Assembly (NCBI RefSeq): GCF_030378165.1
Contig: NZ_CP119766.1
Coordinates: 4,774,001-4,838,000 of the forward strand
Direction: 5' to 3'
Length of the DNA stretch: 64,000 nt
DNA from: Flavobacterium panacagri
Lineage (GTDB): Bacteria > Bacteroidota > Bacteroidia > Flavobacteriales > Flavobacteriaceae
A program made the position numbers and the translations under genes. Below, one piece after another: positions 49,337 to 56,410 of the stretch (the stretch's first letter is position 1; each line of letters begins with the position of its first letter). The notes below the pieces were generated by a model. The model saw only the letters and a program-made list of their open reading frames with translations, was not told the DNA's origin and did not search any database.

Positions 49337-50092
49337 TTAGAGTTTGGTTCTTTTTCCCATATAGTAACTGTATTCTTTATCAAAAGCATATCCTCTTTCG
49401 TCGATCACTTTAAAGTGAAAATCATTCAGACTTTTCGATTTTATCACTTTCACTTCAGTACTTATTGTTCTGATAAAATAAGCCTGTTTGTTGTCTTTCG
49501 CATAAAAAGTGTTGTCGCATTCCAGATAATAAGTTCCATCTAAACAACCTTCCAGAATTTTAAATGTCTTTGGATCTGCTTCCGGAATTATCTCTCCTTT
49601 AAAGAAAACATGATCTTTATCCATTGCCAGATTTTCGATTAATTCCGAATGTGGAATTGTAAAAGATTCTAAATCGACATTTTCAATCAACTTCACGTCT
49701 CCAAAATACAGTTGATCCTCAACTTGAATGTGATAGTTGTTAAGGTGTTTTGCTTTACTAAGATCAAAAGGCATTTTATCATCGTGGCGATAATAGTTTC
49801 CGTTAGAGAAAGTATATCCTTTTTGAATGTCTATTACTTTAAAATCATCTGGTTTTGCATCTTCTATTATTGAAAAAGCGGTAAAAGCACTTTGGATATA
49901 AACCTGATTTTTATCTGCAAAATAGATTGTAGAAGCAAAACCATCATTATCAAATTCTGCGTTAGTGGCAACTATTACAAAAGTCTCAAAGTCAATTGTT
50001 TTATAAAACTTTTTAAACACTTCACTGTCATAACAAAGAATAAATTTATTGTCTATAACTTTATAACCGTGTCCTAAATCTTTTATCATCAC
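49337..50092 (-). CDS. DKNYY-family protein
   Basis: 251 aa. Repeated Tyr-rich units spaced by about 30 residues (TIYFADKNQVYIQS, GYTFSNGNYYRHDD, FFKGEIIPEADPKTFKIL, TFYAKDNKQAYFIR), as in the DKNYY family, which is common in polymorphic-toxin immunity clusters. No signal peptide. 8 nt downstream of the YwqG gene. Confidence 0.8.
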   Translation of the reverse strand: MMIKDLGHGYKVIDNKFILCYDSEVFKKFYKTIDFETFVIVATNAEFDNDGFASTIYFADKNQVYIQSAFTAFSIIEDAKPDDFKVIDIQKGYTFSNGNYYRHDDKMPFDLSKAKHLNNYHIQVEDQLYFGDVKLIENVDLESFTIPHSELIENLAMDKDHVFFKGEIIPEADPKTFKILEGCLDGTYYLECDNTFYAKDNKQAYFIRTISTEVKVIKSKSLNDFHFKVIDERGYAFDKEYSYYMGKRTKL

Positions 50093-50100
50093 TTAGTTTT

Positions 50101-50823
50101 TTAAGATTGTCCCCAGTGAAATTCACAGTTATTAAAATTCAGATTCTTCAAATCAATTTTATCAATTAAAACGCTGAAAACACCTTCGTCATTAAATCCG
50201 TTTTCTCCAATCTGCAGAAGCACTACTTTATCTGAATTGACAACTTCTAATATTTCTTCTTCCTGCCACTGGCAATGTGTAAAGATTCCGAAGATTTTAG
50301 AAGTTTCACTTCCTTCAAAATAGTCCCATAATACACCTTCATCGTTGGTGTATTCTTCTTCATCTTCGTCTTCAGGCTGGCGATAACGACTTGTCAATTT
50401 TTCGGTATTAGCAAAAGCTTCTTTGATTAATACACCTTCGAAGAAATTGTCTTCGTGATCTTTTATCACTCTTACGAGTTCGCTGTTATCTATATCTGCA
50501 TAAGCGACCAAACCTTTTTCTTCCATAATATCAGCAAAAAAGAACAAGTGTCCGGTTTTTGGCAGAAGTCCCGATTTATCATGCGGTGCAATCTGTTTTA
50601 AATCTAACTGACCTGCAAAACGCAGATCATCAGGATATTCAAAATCTTTTGGAAGATCTGCAATTGGCCCTGCGTAACGTGAATGTCCCAGTGGGATATC
50701 TAATGTATTTGCTTTTACCAAAAGTCCGTCTTCTAAAAGAATATCCGGCATTTTTAAACTGTCTCCATAATAATGTTTTGTCGCTGGACGTAATTCTATG
50801 ATATCAAATTTTTCCTGTTTCAT
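50101..50823 (-). CDS. YwqG-like (DUF1963) protein, putative immunity
   Basis: 240 aa. YAGPIADLPKDFEYPDDLRF, AGQLDLKQIAPHDKSGLLPK, TGHLFFFADIMEEKGLVAYAD and VVLLQIGENGF match the YwqG fold. No catalytic motif seen. The same domain occurs at the C-terminus of the 45555 protein, so the array contains two divergent copies. Confidence 0.85.
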   Translation of the reverse strand: MKQEKFDIIELRPATKHYYGDSLKMPDILLEDGLLVKANTLDIPLGHSRYAGPIADLPKDFEYPDDLRFAGQLDLKQIAPHDKSGLLPKTGHLFFFADIMEEKGLVAYADIDNSELVRVIKDHEDNFFEGVLIKEAFANTEKLTSRYRQPEDEDEEEYTNDEGVLWDYFEGSETSKIFGIFTHCQWQEEEILEVVNSDKVVLLQIGENGFNDEGVFSVLIDKIDLKNLNFNNCEFHWGQS

Positions 50824-50874
50824 GGTATCAATGGGTTTATGAGTTGCTCCTTGCGCAATATTTTTTATTGATTT

Positions 50875-51405
50875 TTAAATTTCAAAAGGATGATTTTCTA
50901 ACAAAAGACCACTAATTTCTTGTAATCTTTGTTTGTATTCTCTTTTTATTTCTTCACTGATTTCATCTTCTGTTTCGTAGATTTCATCCAACTGTTTATT
51001 TAGATAAGCGAACTGAAGCCATTTCTCAAAATTCAATCCTAAATCAGTAAAGTTTTGAGTACACATTTCTTCCTGATTGTGATCGTAGAAATAGACTTTT
51101 TGTTTAGCATCAAACAGCCAATAATCTCCTTGTCCGTTTTGGGCAAAAAACCAGAAGTTTTCTATTCTTTCTTTTGTATTTTCAGACCAGTAATCGGGAT
51201 TTGAAAACTCTTTTGTTTCATTGTATGATTCAACACTGTCGAACAAAATACATTCTGATGAAATTTCAACGGTTTTGATCTGAGTCACAATATCTCTATA
51301 TAATTCAGCAAAGGGAAAAGAAACCAATTTTGGAAAATTTCTAATCGATTGGTTATTTATTAAAAGCTTTTCTTTTATGTTTTGAATAGACAGAATTGTA
51401 AACAT
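50875..51405 (-). CDS. SMI1/KNR4 (SUKH)-type protein, putative immunity
   Basis: 176 aa. Matches the C-terminal half of the SUKH fold: NFWFFAQNGQGDYWLFDAKQ, KVYFYDHNQEEM, NFTDLGLNFEKWLQFAYL. SUKH proteins neutralise nuclease toxins of contact-dependent or T6SS/T9SS systems. The N-terminus is less typical. 51 nt upstream of the YwqG gene, on the same strand. Confidence 0.75.
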   Translation of the reverse strand: MFTILSIQNIKEKLLINNQSIRNFPKLVSFPFAELYRDIVTQIKTVEISSECILFDSVESYNETKEFSNPDYWSENTKERIENFWFFAQNGQGDYWLFDAKQKVYFYDHNQEEMCTQNFTDLGLNFEKWLQFAYLNKQLDEIYETEDEISEEIKREYKQRLQEISGLLLENHPFEI

Positions 51406-51419
51406 CTTTTCTTTCTTAA

Positions 51420-52121
51420 TTAATCATCTTCGTCTTCGTCATCATCATAATCTTCATCATCATAAGACAAATAAGACCAGTCAATATCTATTACATCCAA
51501 AATAGCATCAAAACGGTTCTGATCACTGCTCCCAATAAAAGAAGCAGTGCAATTATTGTTCTTATCAAAAGACAAACTAATTACATCATAAAAATCGTCT
51601 GTATATACTTTTTGATTGTCTCTACTGATTTCAGGCACAAATGTCCAATTTTCTTCTACCTGTTTTACTATAGCAGAATCTATATCGCCAATATAGTTTC
51701 CATTGTATTGTAAACCGCCTAAAGTTCCATTATAAACTCCCATAAATAAAAAGAAGTCCTCTGTGGTTTGTGTTTCAATTTCCCATTCCGATCTTTCGAT
51801 TGTATCATAATTTCCGTAAACCGGCGGATTGTCCAGTTTTAAATCATCATTTTTGATTCCCCAGATAGCGACATTTTGGTTTTCTTCATAAATAACCAGA
51901 AAATCGTCTTCAGAAAAAGCAACTTCTTCAGGTTTCAGTAATCGGTTGTAGACATAATTGAGATTTTCTTCTTTTCCCAATTCGAGATAATATTCTTTAA
52001 GTTTTATGGGAAGAGTAATTTCTAAATCCTTTTCAAGTTCAAGAATTTCGGCTTCTGAAAATCCGTAGTTTTCATTTTCAGACAAGTTATAAAGGCGTTT
52101 AATCTTTTGAATATAATTCAT
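51420..52121 (-). CDS. SMI1/KNR4 (SUKH) protein, putative immunity
   Basis: 233 aa. Clear SUKH N-terminus (FSEAEILELEKDLEITLPI followed by KLKEYYLELG) and central beta domain (ENQNVAIWGIKNDD, FLFMGVYNGTLGGLQY). The C-terminus ends in a long run of Asp/Glu, encoded by GAT/GAA repeats. First gene of the array, 14 nt before the second SUKH gene. It would bind and block a toxin; none is encoded in the window. Confidence 0.88.
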   Translation of the reverse strand: MNYIQKIKRLYNLSENENYGFSEAEILELEKDLEITLPIKLKEYYLELGKEENLNYVYNRLLKPEEVAFSEDDFLVIYEENQNVAIWGIKNDDLKLDNPPVYGNYDTIERSEWEIETQTTEDFFLFMGVYNGTLGGLQYNGNYIGDIDSAIVKQVEENWTFVPEISRDNQKVYTDDFYDVISLSFDKNNNCTASFIGSSDQNRFDAILDVIDIDWSYLSYDDEDYDDDEDEDD

Positions 52122-52348
52122 TTTGGCTTTGTAAAATTTTATTGAAATGTGAAAATACGTAATTCTTTGTAAGATTGCAATTACTTTATGATTCCTAAAC
52201 CTGATTTTTAGAAAAAAATGACAATTCCTTAAAATTGAAACTCTTTTTTCTAGTCACATTTTTTTGACTAATTGACTTGTGACTAAATACAGACGAACTT
52301 TGTTTGAAGTTAAATTTTTAAACCCAGGCGAAAATTTAAAACAATTAT

Positions 52349-53335
52349 ATGAAAGTACTTTCGCTATTCTTAATCTTGATTTGCAGTGTAAGCTGTCAGT
52401 CTCAAACGCATTCTAAAATGAACGAAAACAAAACAAATCCGCTTTTATGTGATCCTGTGAGCGGAACCTGTGAAATGCCTGTTGGCGAAACATCCAATGA
52501 AAATATTGCTATTAAATCTGAAAATAAACCTGTAAAAATAATCTACTATACTGACCCTATCTGTTCTTCCTGCTGGGGAATTGAACCTCAGCTTCGAAAA
52601 CTAAAACTAGAATATGGAGATGATTTCGAAATCGATTACCGAATGGGCGGATTACTTCCCGATTGGAATTATAACAGTGGAGGAATCAGTAAACCATCTG
52701 ACGTTGCACATCATTGGGACGAAGCAAGTTTGTATTACGAAATGCCAATTGATGGCGATGTTTGGCTGGAAGACCCATTAGATTCTTCTTATCCCTCTTG
52801 TATCGCTATGAAAGCGGCTCAAATTCAGAATAAGGAAAAAGCGGTCAAATTTATGCGAATCCTTCGTGAAAAATTATATTTGGAGAAAAAGAATATTGCC
52901 AAATGGGAAAACATAGTCGAGGCAGGAAAACTTGCAGGTCTTGATCCTGAAAAGCTAAAAAAAGATTATGATGGAGATGCCAAAAAACTTTTTGAAGAAG
53001 ATTTGAGACTTGGAAAATCACTTGGTGTCAGAGGATTTCCAACATTGTTTTTTTCTGATGGAAATACTAATCAATTAACCGTTTATGGTTCTAAACCTTA
53101 TTCCGCTTATGAAAATGCTTTGTTAGCGTTATATCCTGAAAGTAAAAAAGAAAAAATCGTTGCTAAAAATACCTTATCCATTTTCGAAGTTTATCCCACT
53201 TTAGCACCAAAAGAATATGCGGTTATTCAAGATATTTCTGTTAAGGATGCTATAATTATTCTGGAAGAATCATACAGCAAAGGAAAGTTAAATAAGAAAA
53301 CCATAAAGAATGGTTCTCTCTATTCTGTAAAATAA
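52349..53335 (+). CDS. DsbA-family thioredoxin-fold lipoprotein (FrnE-like)
   Basis: 328 aa. Lipobox SVSC (Cys16). An unusual CDPVSGTCEMP motif (Cys34/Cys41) lies ahead of the DsbA domain, whose redox site is CSSCW (Cys72/Cys75) in YYTDPICSSCWGIEPQL. GVRGFPTLFF carries the cis-Pro. FrnE-type oxidoreductases act on disulphides; related cytosolic forms are ClpXP adaptors. About 70 extra C-terminal residues form a helical tail. Divergent from the SUKH array. Confidence 0.88.
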   Translation: MKVLSLFLILICSVSCQSQTHSKMNENKTNPLLCDPVSGTCEMPVGETSNENIAIKSENKPVKIIYYTDPICSSCWGIEPQLRKLKLEYGDDFEIDYRMGGLLPDWNYNSGGISKPSDVAHHWDEASLYYEMPIDGDVWLEDPLDSSYPSCIAMKAAQIQNKEKAVKFMRILREKLYLEKKNIAKWENIVEAGKLAGLDPEKLKKDYDGDAKKLFEEDLRLGKSLGVRGFPTLFFSDGNTNQLTVYGSKPYSAYENALLALYPESKKEKIVAKNTLSIFEVYPTLAPKEYAVIQDISVKDAIIILEESYSKGKLNKKTIKNGSLYSVK

Positions 53336-53396
53336 CATTCTGTTAATTTCGTTCCGTAGGAGCGTTTGATTGATCATAACAAAAATGACATCAGAC

Positions 53397-53465
53397 GTCC
53401 CTACGGGACGAAACATTAAATCCAACATTATTTTTTCTACCAATGAGATGTTCCTAGGGGAACAT
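53397..53465. repeat. REP-like palindromes, left of the Y1 transposase
   Basis: GTCCCTACGGGAC (53397-53409), CTACCAATGAGATG, ATGTTCCTAGGGGAACAT (53448-53465), plus GTTCCGTAGGAGCG near 53351. Same modules as those on the other side of the transposase. Confidence 0.85.
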
Positions 53466-53537
53466 GATTTTTTTGACAAAAAATATTTTTCATGGAATGT
53501 TTTAGTGCTGAAATTTATCCCTTAGATATTCTTATAG

Positions 53538-53999
53538 TTATTGAATTGGCTCTCTAAAAATATATCTATTATCATATTCAATTTCAAAAGCTCTCAATTG
53601 TTTTTGATATTCCTCTAAAAATGTTTCTTTTTTATGATGCTCTTCCTGATTTTCTATGTATCGAATAACATTCGATACTTGACTTCTTGAATAGGAAAAT
53701 GCTCCATATCCCTCCTGCCATGCAAAATTTACACATAACTTTTGCTCTTTAATCCATTTTGTTGTTTCAGATTTTACATTTTGCATAAGAGACGAAATAG
53801 ACTGTGTTGGTCTCATTCCGATAAATATATGAATATGATCAGACATACTATTTATACACAACATTTTGTGCTGATGTGACTGAATTATACCTGTAATATA
53901 TTTATGCAATTTATCTTTCCATTCTGGTGCAATTAACGCTTTTCTGTATTTTACTGCGAAAACAAATTGTATATGTAATTGTGTGTACGTATTTGCCAT
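53538..53999 (-). CDS. Single-domain Y1 (IS200/REP-type) transposase
   Basis: 153 aa. HUH motif His55-x-His57 in MSDHIHIFIG and catalytic Tyr114 with Gln118 in VIRYIENQ, as in IS200/IS605 TnpA; EGYGAFSYSRSQV is characteristic. No TnpB partner, no long terminal sequences. The gene sits between inverted REP-like palindromes that recur elsewhere in the window, so it fits the REP-associated tyrosine transposase (RAYT) type, which processes REP hairpins rather than moving as an autonomous IS. Confidence 0.9.
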   Translation of the reverse strand: MANTYTQLHIQFVFAVKYRKALIAPEWKDKLHKYITGIIQSHQHKMLCINSMSDHIHIFIGMRPTQSISSLMQNVKSETTKWIKEQKLCVNFAWQEGYGAFSYSRSQVSNVIRYIENQEEHHKKETFLEEYQKQLRAFEIEYDNRYIFREPIQ

Positions 54000-54000
54000 A

Positions 54001-54234
54001 GGTCTACCGATGAGATGTTCCTAGCGGAACATTTTTTAAACATTTGCTATAAAATTCAAAAAAATCAATAATTCATCTATCTTCCAAAAGACATTAAAAT
54101 GTCATTTTAAGCCAAAATGAAAATGTTCCATTAGCAGAACCCAATGTCATTAACATGTGAAAAATGTTCCGGTAGGAACATCTCATCGGTAGAACTCAAT
54201 GTTAATCGCCATTTTATTTCGTCCCATAGGGACG
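54001..54234. repeat. REP-like palindromes, right of the Y1 transposase
   Basis: CTACCGATGAGATGTTCCTA with ATGTTCCTAGCGGAACAT at 54015-54032; the inverted unit ATGTTCCGGTAGGAACAT at 54164-54181 followed by CTCATCGGTAG; and CGTCCCATAGGGACG at 54220-54234. Several arms also form larger hairpins with the 53448 unit in inverted order across the gene. Confidence 0.85.
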
Positions 54235-54348
54235 TTTTTGACAATCCGGATTTCGTTTTAATATTTTACGATTTAGCATTCAATATAAAGACATAACGGT
54301 AACCAACTGAAAATTATAGAAATACCGAACATATTTCTGTAATACATT

Positions 54349-54372
54349 TTGGCAATTGCCAATTTAACTTTG
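54349..54372 (+). promoter_or_regulatory. Palindrome and -7 box before the acidic-protein gene
   Basis: Perfect palindrome TTGGCAATTGCCAA (54349-54362), followed by TAACTTTG at 54365-54372, which fits TAnnTTTG. No TTG at 19 nt, so a regulator binding the palindrome may stand in for the -33 contact. ATG at 54420. Confidence 0.5.
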
Positions 54373-54419
54373 TAAAACAGGCATTTTTCTAATCAATATA
54401 AACATTAAAAAAAGAAATT

Positions 54420-54923
54420 ATGAAAAATCTAAATAACGAAAATTATGGTCAACACGATCCTGATTTCATAGACCAAAATACTCCCGTAGATTATCAGGCT
54501 GATTCTTTTTATGATGAACAAAATTTATTTCAAGGTATAAATGAAGATAACTACGGAGAACAAGATCCTGATATTATGGATCAAAATACTCCTATTGAAA
54601 ACGAAAACGCTATTTATGAAGAGGATTATGACCAATATCAGTATCAAGAAGAATTTATTGATGACGGAAGGAATGCTTCCAATGATAGTCATCAAAATGA
54701 AACTCTAAGAGCAGAAAATATTCCGAATCAGGAAAGGATCATTAATGAAGATGGGCTTATTACAAATGATGGCGAAATAAATCATCATAATGATGATGAA
54801 AATTATCCTCCAACTGATTTAAATCAGGAAAATGACGAAGAAAAAGAACGAGATTTGGATAAAGATGAAGAACTGAATGATTTTGATGCTGAACACTATC
54901 CCGAAAACCATCCAAGAGAATAA
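54420..54923 (+). CDS. Acidic low-complexity protein with internal duplication
   Basis: 167 aa, rich in Asp, Glu and Asn, no signal peptide or membrane segment. The unit NNENYGQHDPDFIDQNTPV recurs as NEDNYGEQDPDIMDQNTPI about 35 residues later, so the N-terminal part is a duplication. Likely disordered. No family recognised. Starts a three-gene series with two small membrane or stress-like proteins. Confidence 0.75.
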   Translation: MKNLNNENYGQHDPDFIDQNTPVDYQADSFYDEQNLFQGINEDNYGEQDPDIMDQNTPIENENAIYEEDYDQYQYQEEFIDDGRNASNDSHQNETLRAENIPNQERIINEDGLITNDGEINHHNDDENYPPTDLNQENDEEKERDLDKDEELNDFDAEHYPENHPRE

Positions 54924-54946
54924 ATTAAAGTTCTCTCCCTGCAACT

Positions 54947-55339
54947 ATGGAAATTGTAACACAAATCATTTGGCTTTTTGTTTTAGCTATTCCGATCGCC
55001 TGCATAAGCTGGACGGTAACGCATGAAGAAATTTTTAGGGAACCTCATGAATGGTGTGTCAGTCATGCAAAAAATGACAGATTTTTACTATCCAGAAAAT
55101 TTTTCTATCTTTTAACCTGCGAATATTGTTTCAGCCACTATGTCACAATTGCGTTTTTGATTCTTTGTGATTATAAACTTTTGTTAAATGATTGGAGAGG
55201 CTATATTTTGGCAGGGTTTTCTCTGGTTTTTGTAGCAAATGTTTACATGAGTCTTTTTGCTTTACTGCGTCAGGCCATTAAAAAAGAAAAGGTTGAAATC
55301 GAAAAAATCGAGAGTGAAACTGAAATCGATAAACAATAA
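54947..55339 (+). CDS. Small membrane protein with CxxC, unknown
   Basis: 130 aa. Three likely membrane segments (1-20, 60-75 and 85-108). TCEYCFSHYVTIAFLIL has a Cys-x-x-Cys followed by His, reminiscent of DUF1360-type membrane proteins, but the match is by eye only. Acidic/basic tail at the C-terminus. 23 nt after the acidic protein gene. Confidence 0.65.
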   Translation: MEIVTQIIWLFVLAIPIACISWTVTHEEIFREPHEWCVSHAKNDRFLLSRKFFYLLTCEYCFSHYVTIAFLILCDYKLLLNDWRGYILAGFSLVFVANVYMSLFALLRQAIKKEKVEIEKIESETEIDKQ

Positions 55340-55369
55340 TTAAAATAAGTAATAACTAAATAAATTAAC

Positions 55370-55648
55370 ATGATGGACAATTTAAATTTCATAGACCCAT
55401 TATTGCATGGAATCACTCCAGAACCAAGTAAATCTCTTAATCTTTCTGTAAAGCAAATGGTCTTTGCAGGTGTTGGAGCTCTTGTTGCTTCGGCAGTTCT
55501 AAAAAAAACGGGACATCCAAAAGCCAGTGCAGTTGTAGGAAGTATTGCCTTGCCGATTTTAGCTTCTGCGTGTTATAAAAAATACAATGAAATTACGAAA
55601 GAAAAAATCGATGCTAAATCAAGCAGCGGTATCGAATACAATCATTAA
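55370..55648 (+). CDS. Small membrane-associated protein, unknown
   Basis: 92 aa. MMDNLNFIDPLLHGITPEPS followed by two alanine/valine-rich helices (QMVFAGVGALVASAVL and ASAVVGSIALPILASACY). No family recognised. Two consecutive ATGs (55370, 55373) both could start it. 30 nt after the previous gene; followed by a terminator. Confidence 0.65.
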   Translation: MMDNLNFIDPLLHGITPEPSKSLNLSVKQMVFAGVGALVASAVLKKTGHPKASAVVGSIALPILASACYKKYNEITKEKIDAKSSSGIEYNH

Positions 55649-55669
55649 TATTCTGTATCATATATAATG

Positions 55670-55700
55670 AAAGAGCGCCTAAAAAAGCGCTCTTTCTCAT
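55670..55700. terminator. Bidirectional intrinsic terminator
   Basis: Stem AAAGAGCGC (55670-55678) with GCGCTCTTT (55687-55695). T-rich on the plus side. Ends the three-gene unit and the convergent SpoIIAA-like gene. Confidence 0.8.
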
Positions 55701-55710
55701 TTTTAAGTGT

Positions 55711-56079
55711 TTAGGAAATATTTCCTTCAACCCAGTTTAATGCTTTATTAAACTCTACTCTTTTATATCCTCTAAACTCGCCTGGAATAATAAAACTGAA
55801 TCCGTTTGTAAAAGATATGATTTCATCTGTATCAGTTACAATTGCAGCTCTATTCCATTTACCTAGATGTTTCAACCCAAGCAGTGCGTCCTGAAGCCAT
55901 GCACCGGCAGTGAAATTTTGGATATCAGTATCTAATACTAGTAAAAAGTTAATTTCATTTATTTGTTTTACGAGATGCTCAACAGCAGGAACGACAGCTG
56001 TTAAAAAATCGTCTTTTGTTACTTCTGCCAAAGCTCTAAAAGCTACAACATTATCAGTAGTGTCAATTTGATGTATCAT
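55711..56079 (-). CDS. SpoIIAA-like (STAS superfamily) protein
   Basis: 122 aa. Matches the SpoIIAA-like fold: ALAEVTKDDFLTAVVPAVEH, INFLLVLDTDIQNFTAGAWL, KWNRAAIVTDTDEIISFTN, FRGYKRVEFNKALNWVEG. These small cytosolic proteins are proposed to bind lipid or nucleotide-like ligands, with no clear enzyme activity. Single gene. Confidence 0.85.
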   Translation of the reverse strand: MIHQIDTTDNVVAFRALAEVTKDDFLTAVVPAVEHLVKQINEINFLLVLDTDIQNFTAGAWLQDALLGLKHLGKWNRAAIVTDTDEIISFTNGFSFIIPGEFRGYKRVEFNKALNWVEGNIS

Positions 56080-56391
56080 ATTAAGTACTTTTGAGTTATT
56101 TAATTAAGTTTTTTTAAGATTTCAAAAAATGCTTAATCTTATACTCAAATATACTTATTATCAACCACATAGAAATTATATTTAACTATTAGTTTATTAT
56201 ATTATTTCGAGTGAATTAGGTTGCTTTTACCGCAAAGTGCGGAAAAAATTACGCAAAGGTCGCAAGTTTTTTTATCTAAGATTATGCTACATAAAAGTAA
56301 AAGTTCGCAAAGCTTTATCTATAAAGCTTTGCGAACTTTTTTATTTGTAAAATTCAACTTAAAAAATTCTTTGCGTGCTTTGCGTAAAATC
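56080..56391. other. Gap with repeats and a terminator hairpin
   Basis: 312 bases between minus-strand genes. Contains the inverted repeat at 56228-56410 and the hairpin at 56299-56340. AT-rich remainder likely carries the SpoIIAA-like promoter. Confidence 0.55.
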
Positions 56392-56410
56392 TTAGCGCTC
56401 TTTGCGGTTA
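56228..56410. repeat. Inverted repeat reaching into the phosphoesterase gene
   Basis: Left arm from 56228 (TACCGCAAAGTGCGG, then ACGCAAAGGTCGCAAG) and right arm 56369-56410, inverted. The same GCAAAG-type sequence is present at 44029-44120. The right arm overlaps the last codons of the metallophosphoesterase. Confidence 0.75.
56299..56340 (-). terminator. Terminator of the metallophosphoesterase gene
   Basis: A perfect 20-bp stem (56299-56318 with 56321-56340, core AAAGTTCGCAAAGC) with a 2-nt spacer. T-rich on the minus strand after the stem. Confidence 0.8.

Larger units (their letters stand above)
54000..54419. other. Gap rich in REP palindromes and a palindromic promoter region
   Basis: 420 bases with no gene. 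The first half holds inverted REP units described separately; the second half is AT-rich and contains a 14-bp palindrome and a -7 box before the acidic protein gene. Confidence 0.6.

Noticed and set aside
49333..49389. Longer start of the hypothetical gene at 49389
   Set aside because: Would overlap the upstream DKNYY gene by 53 bp; ATG at 49332 fits a 4-nt spacing.
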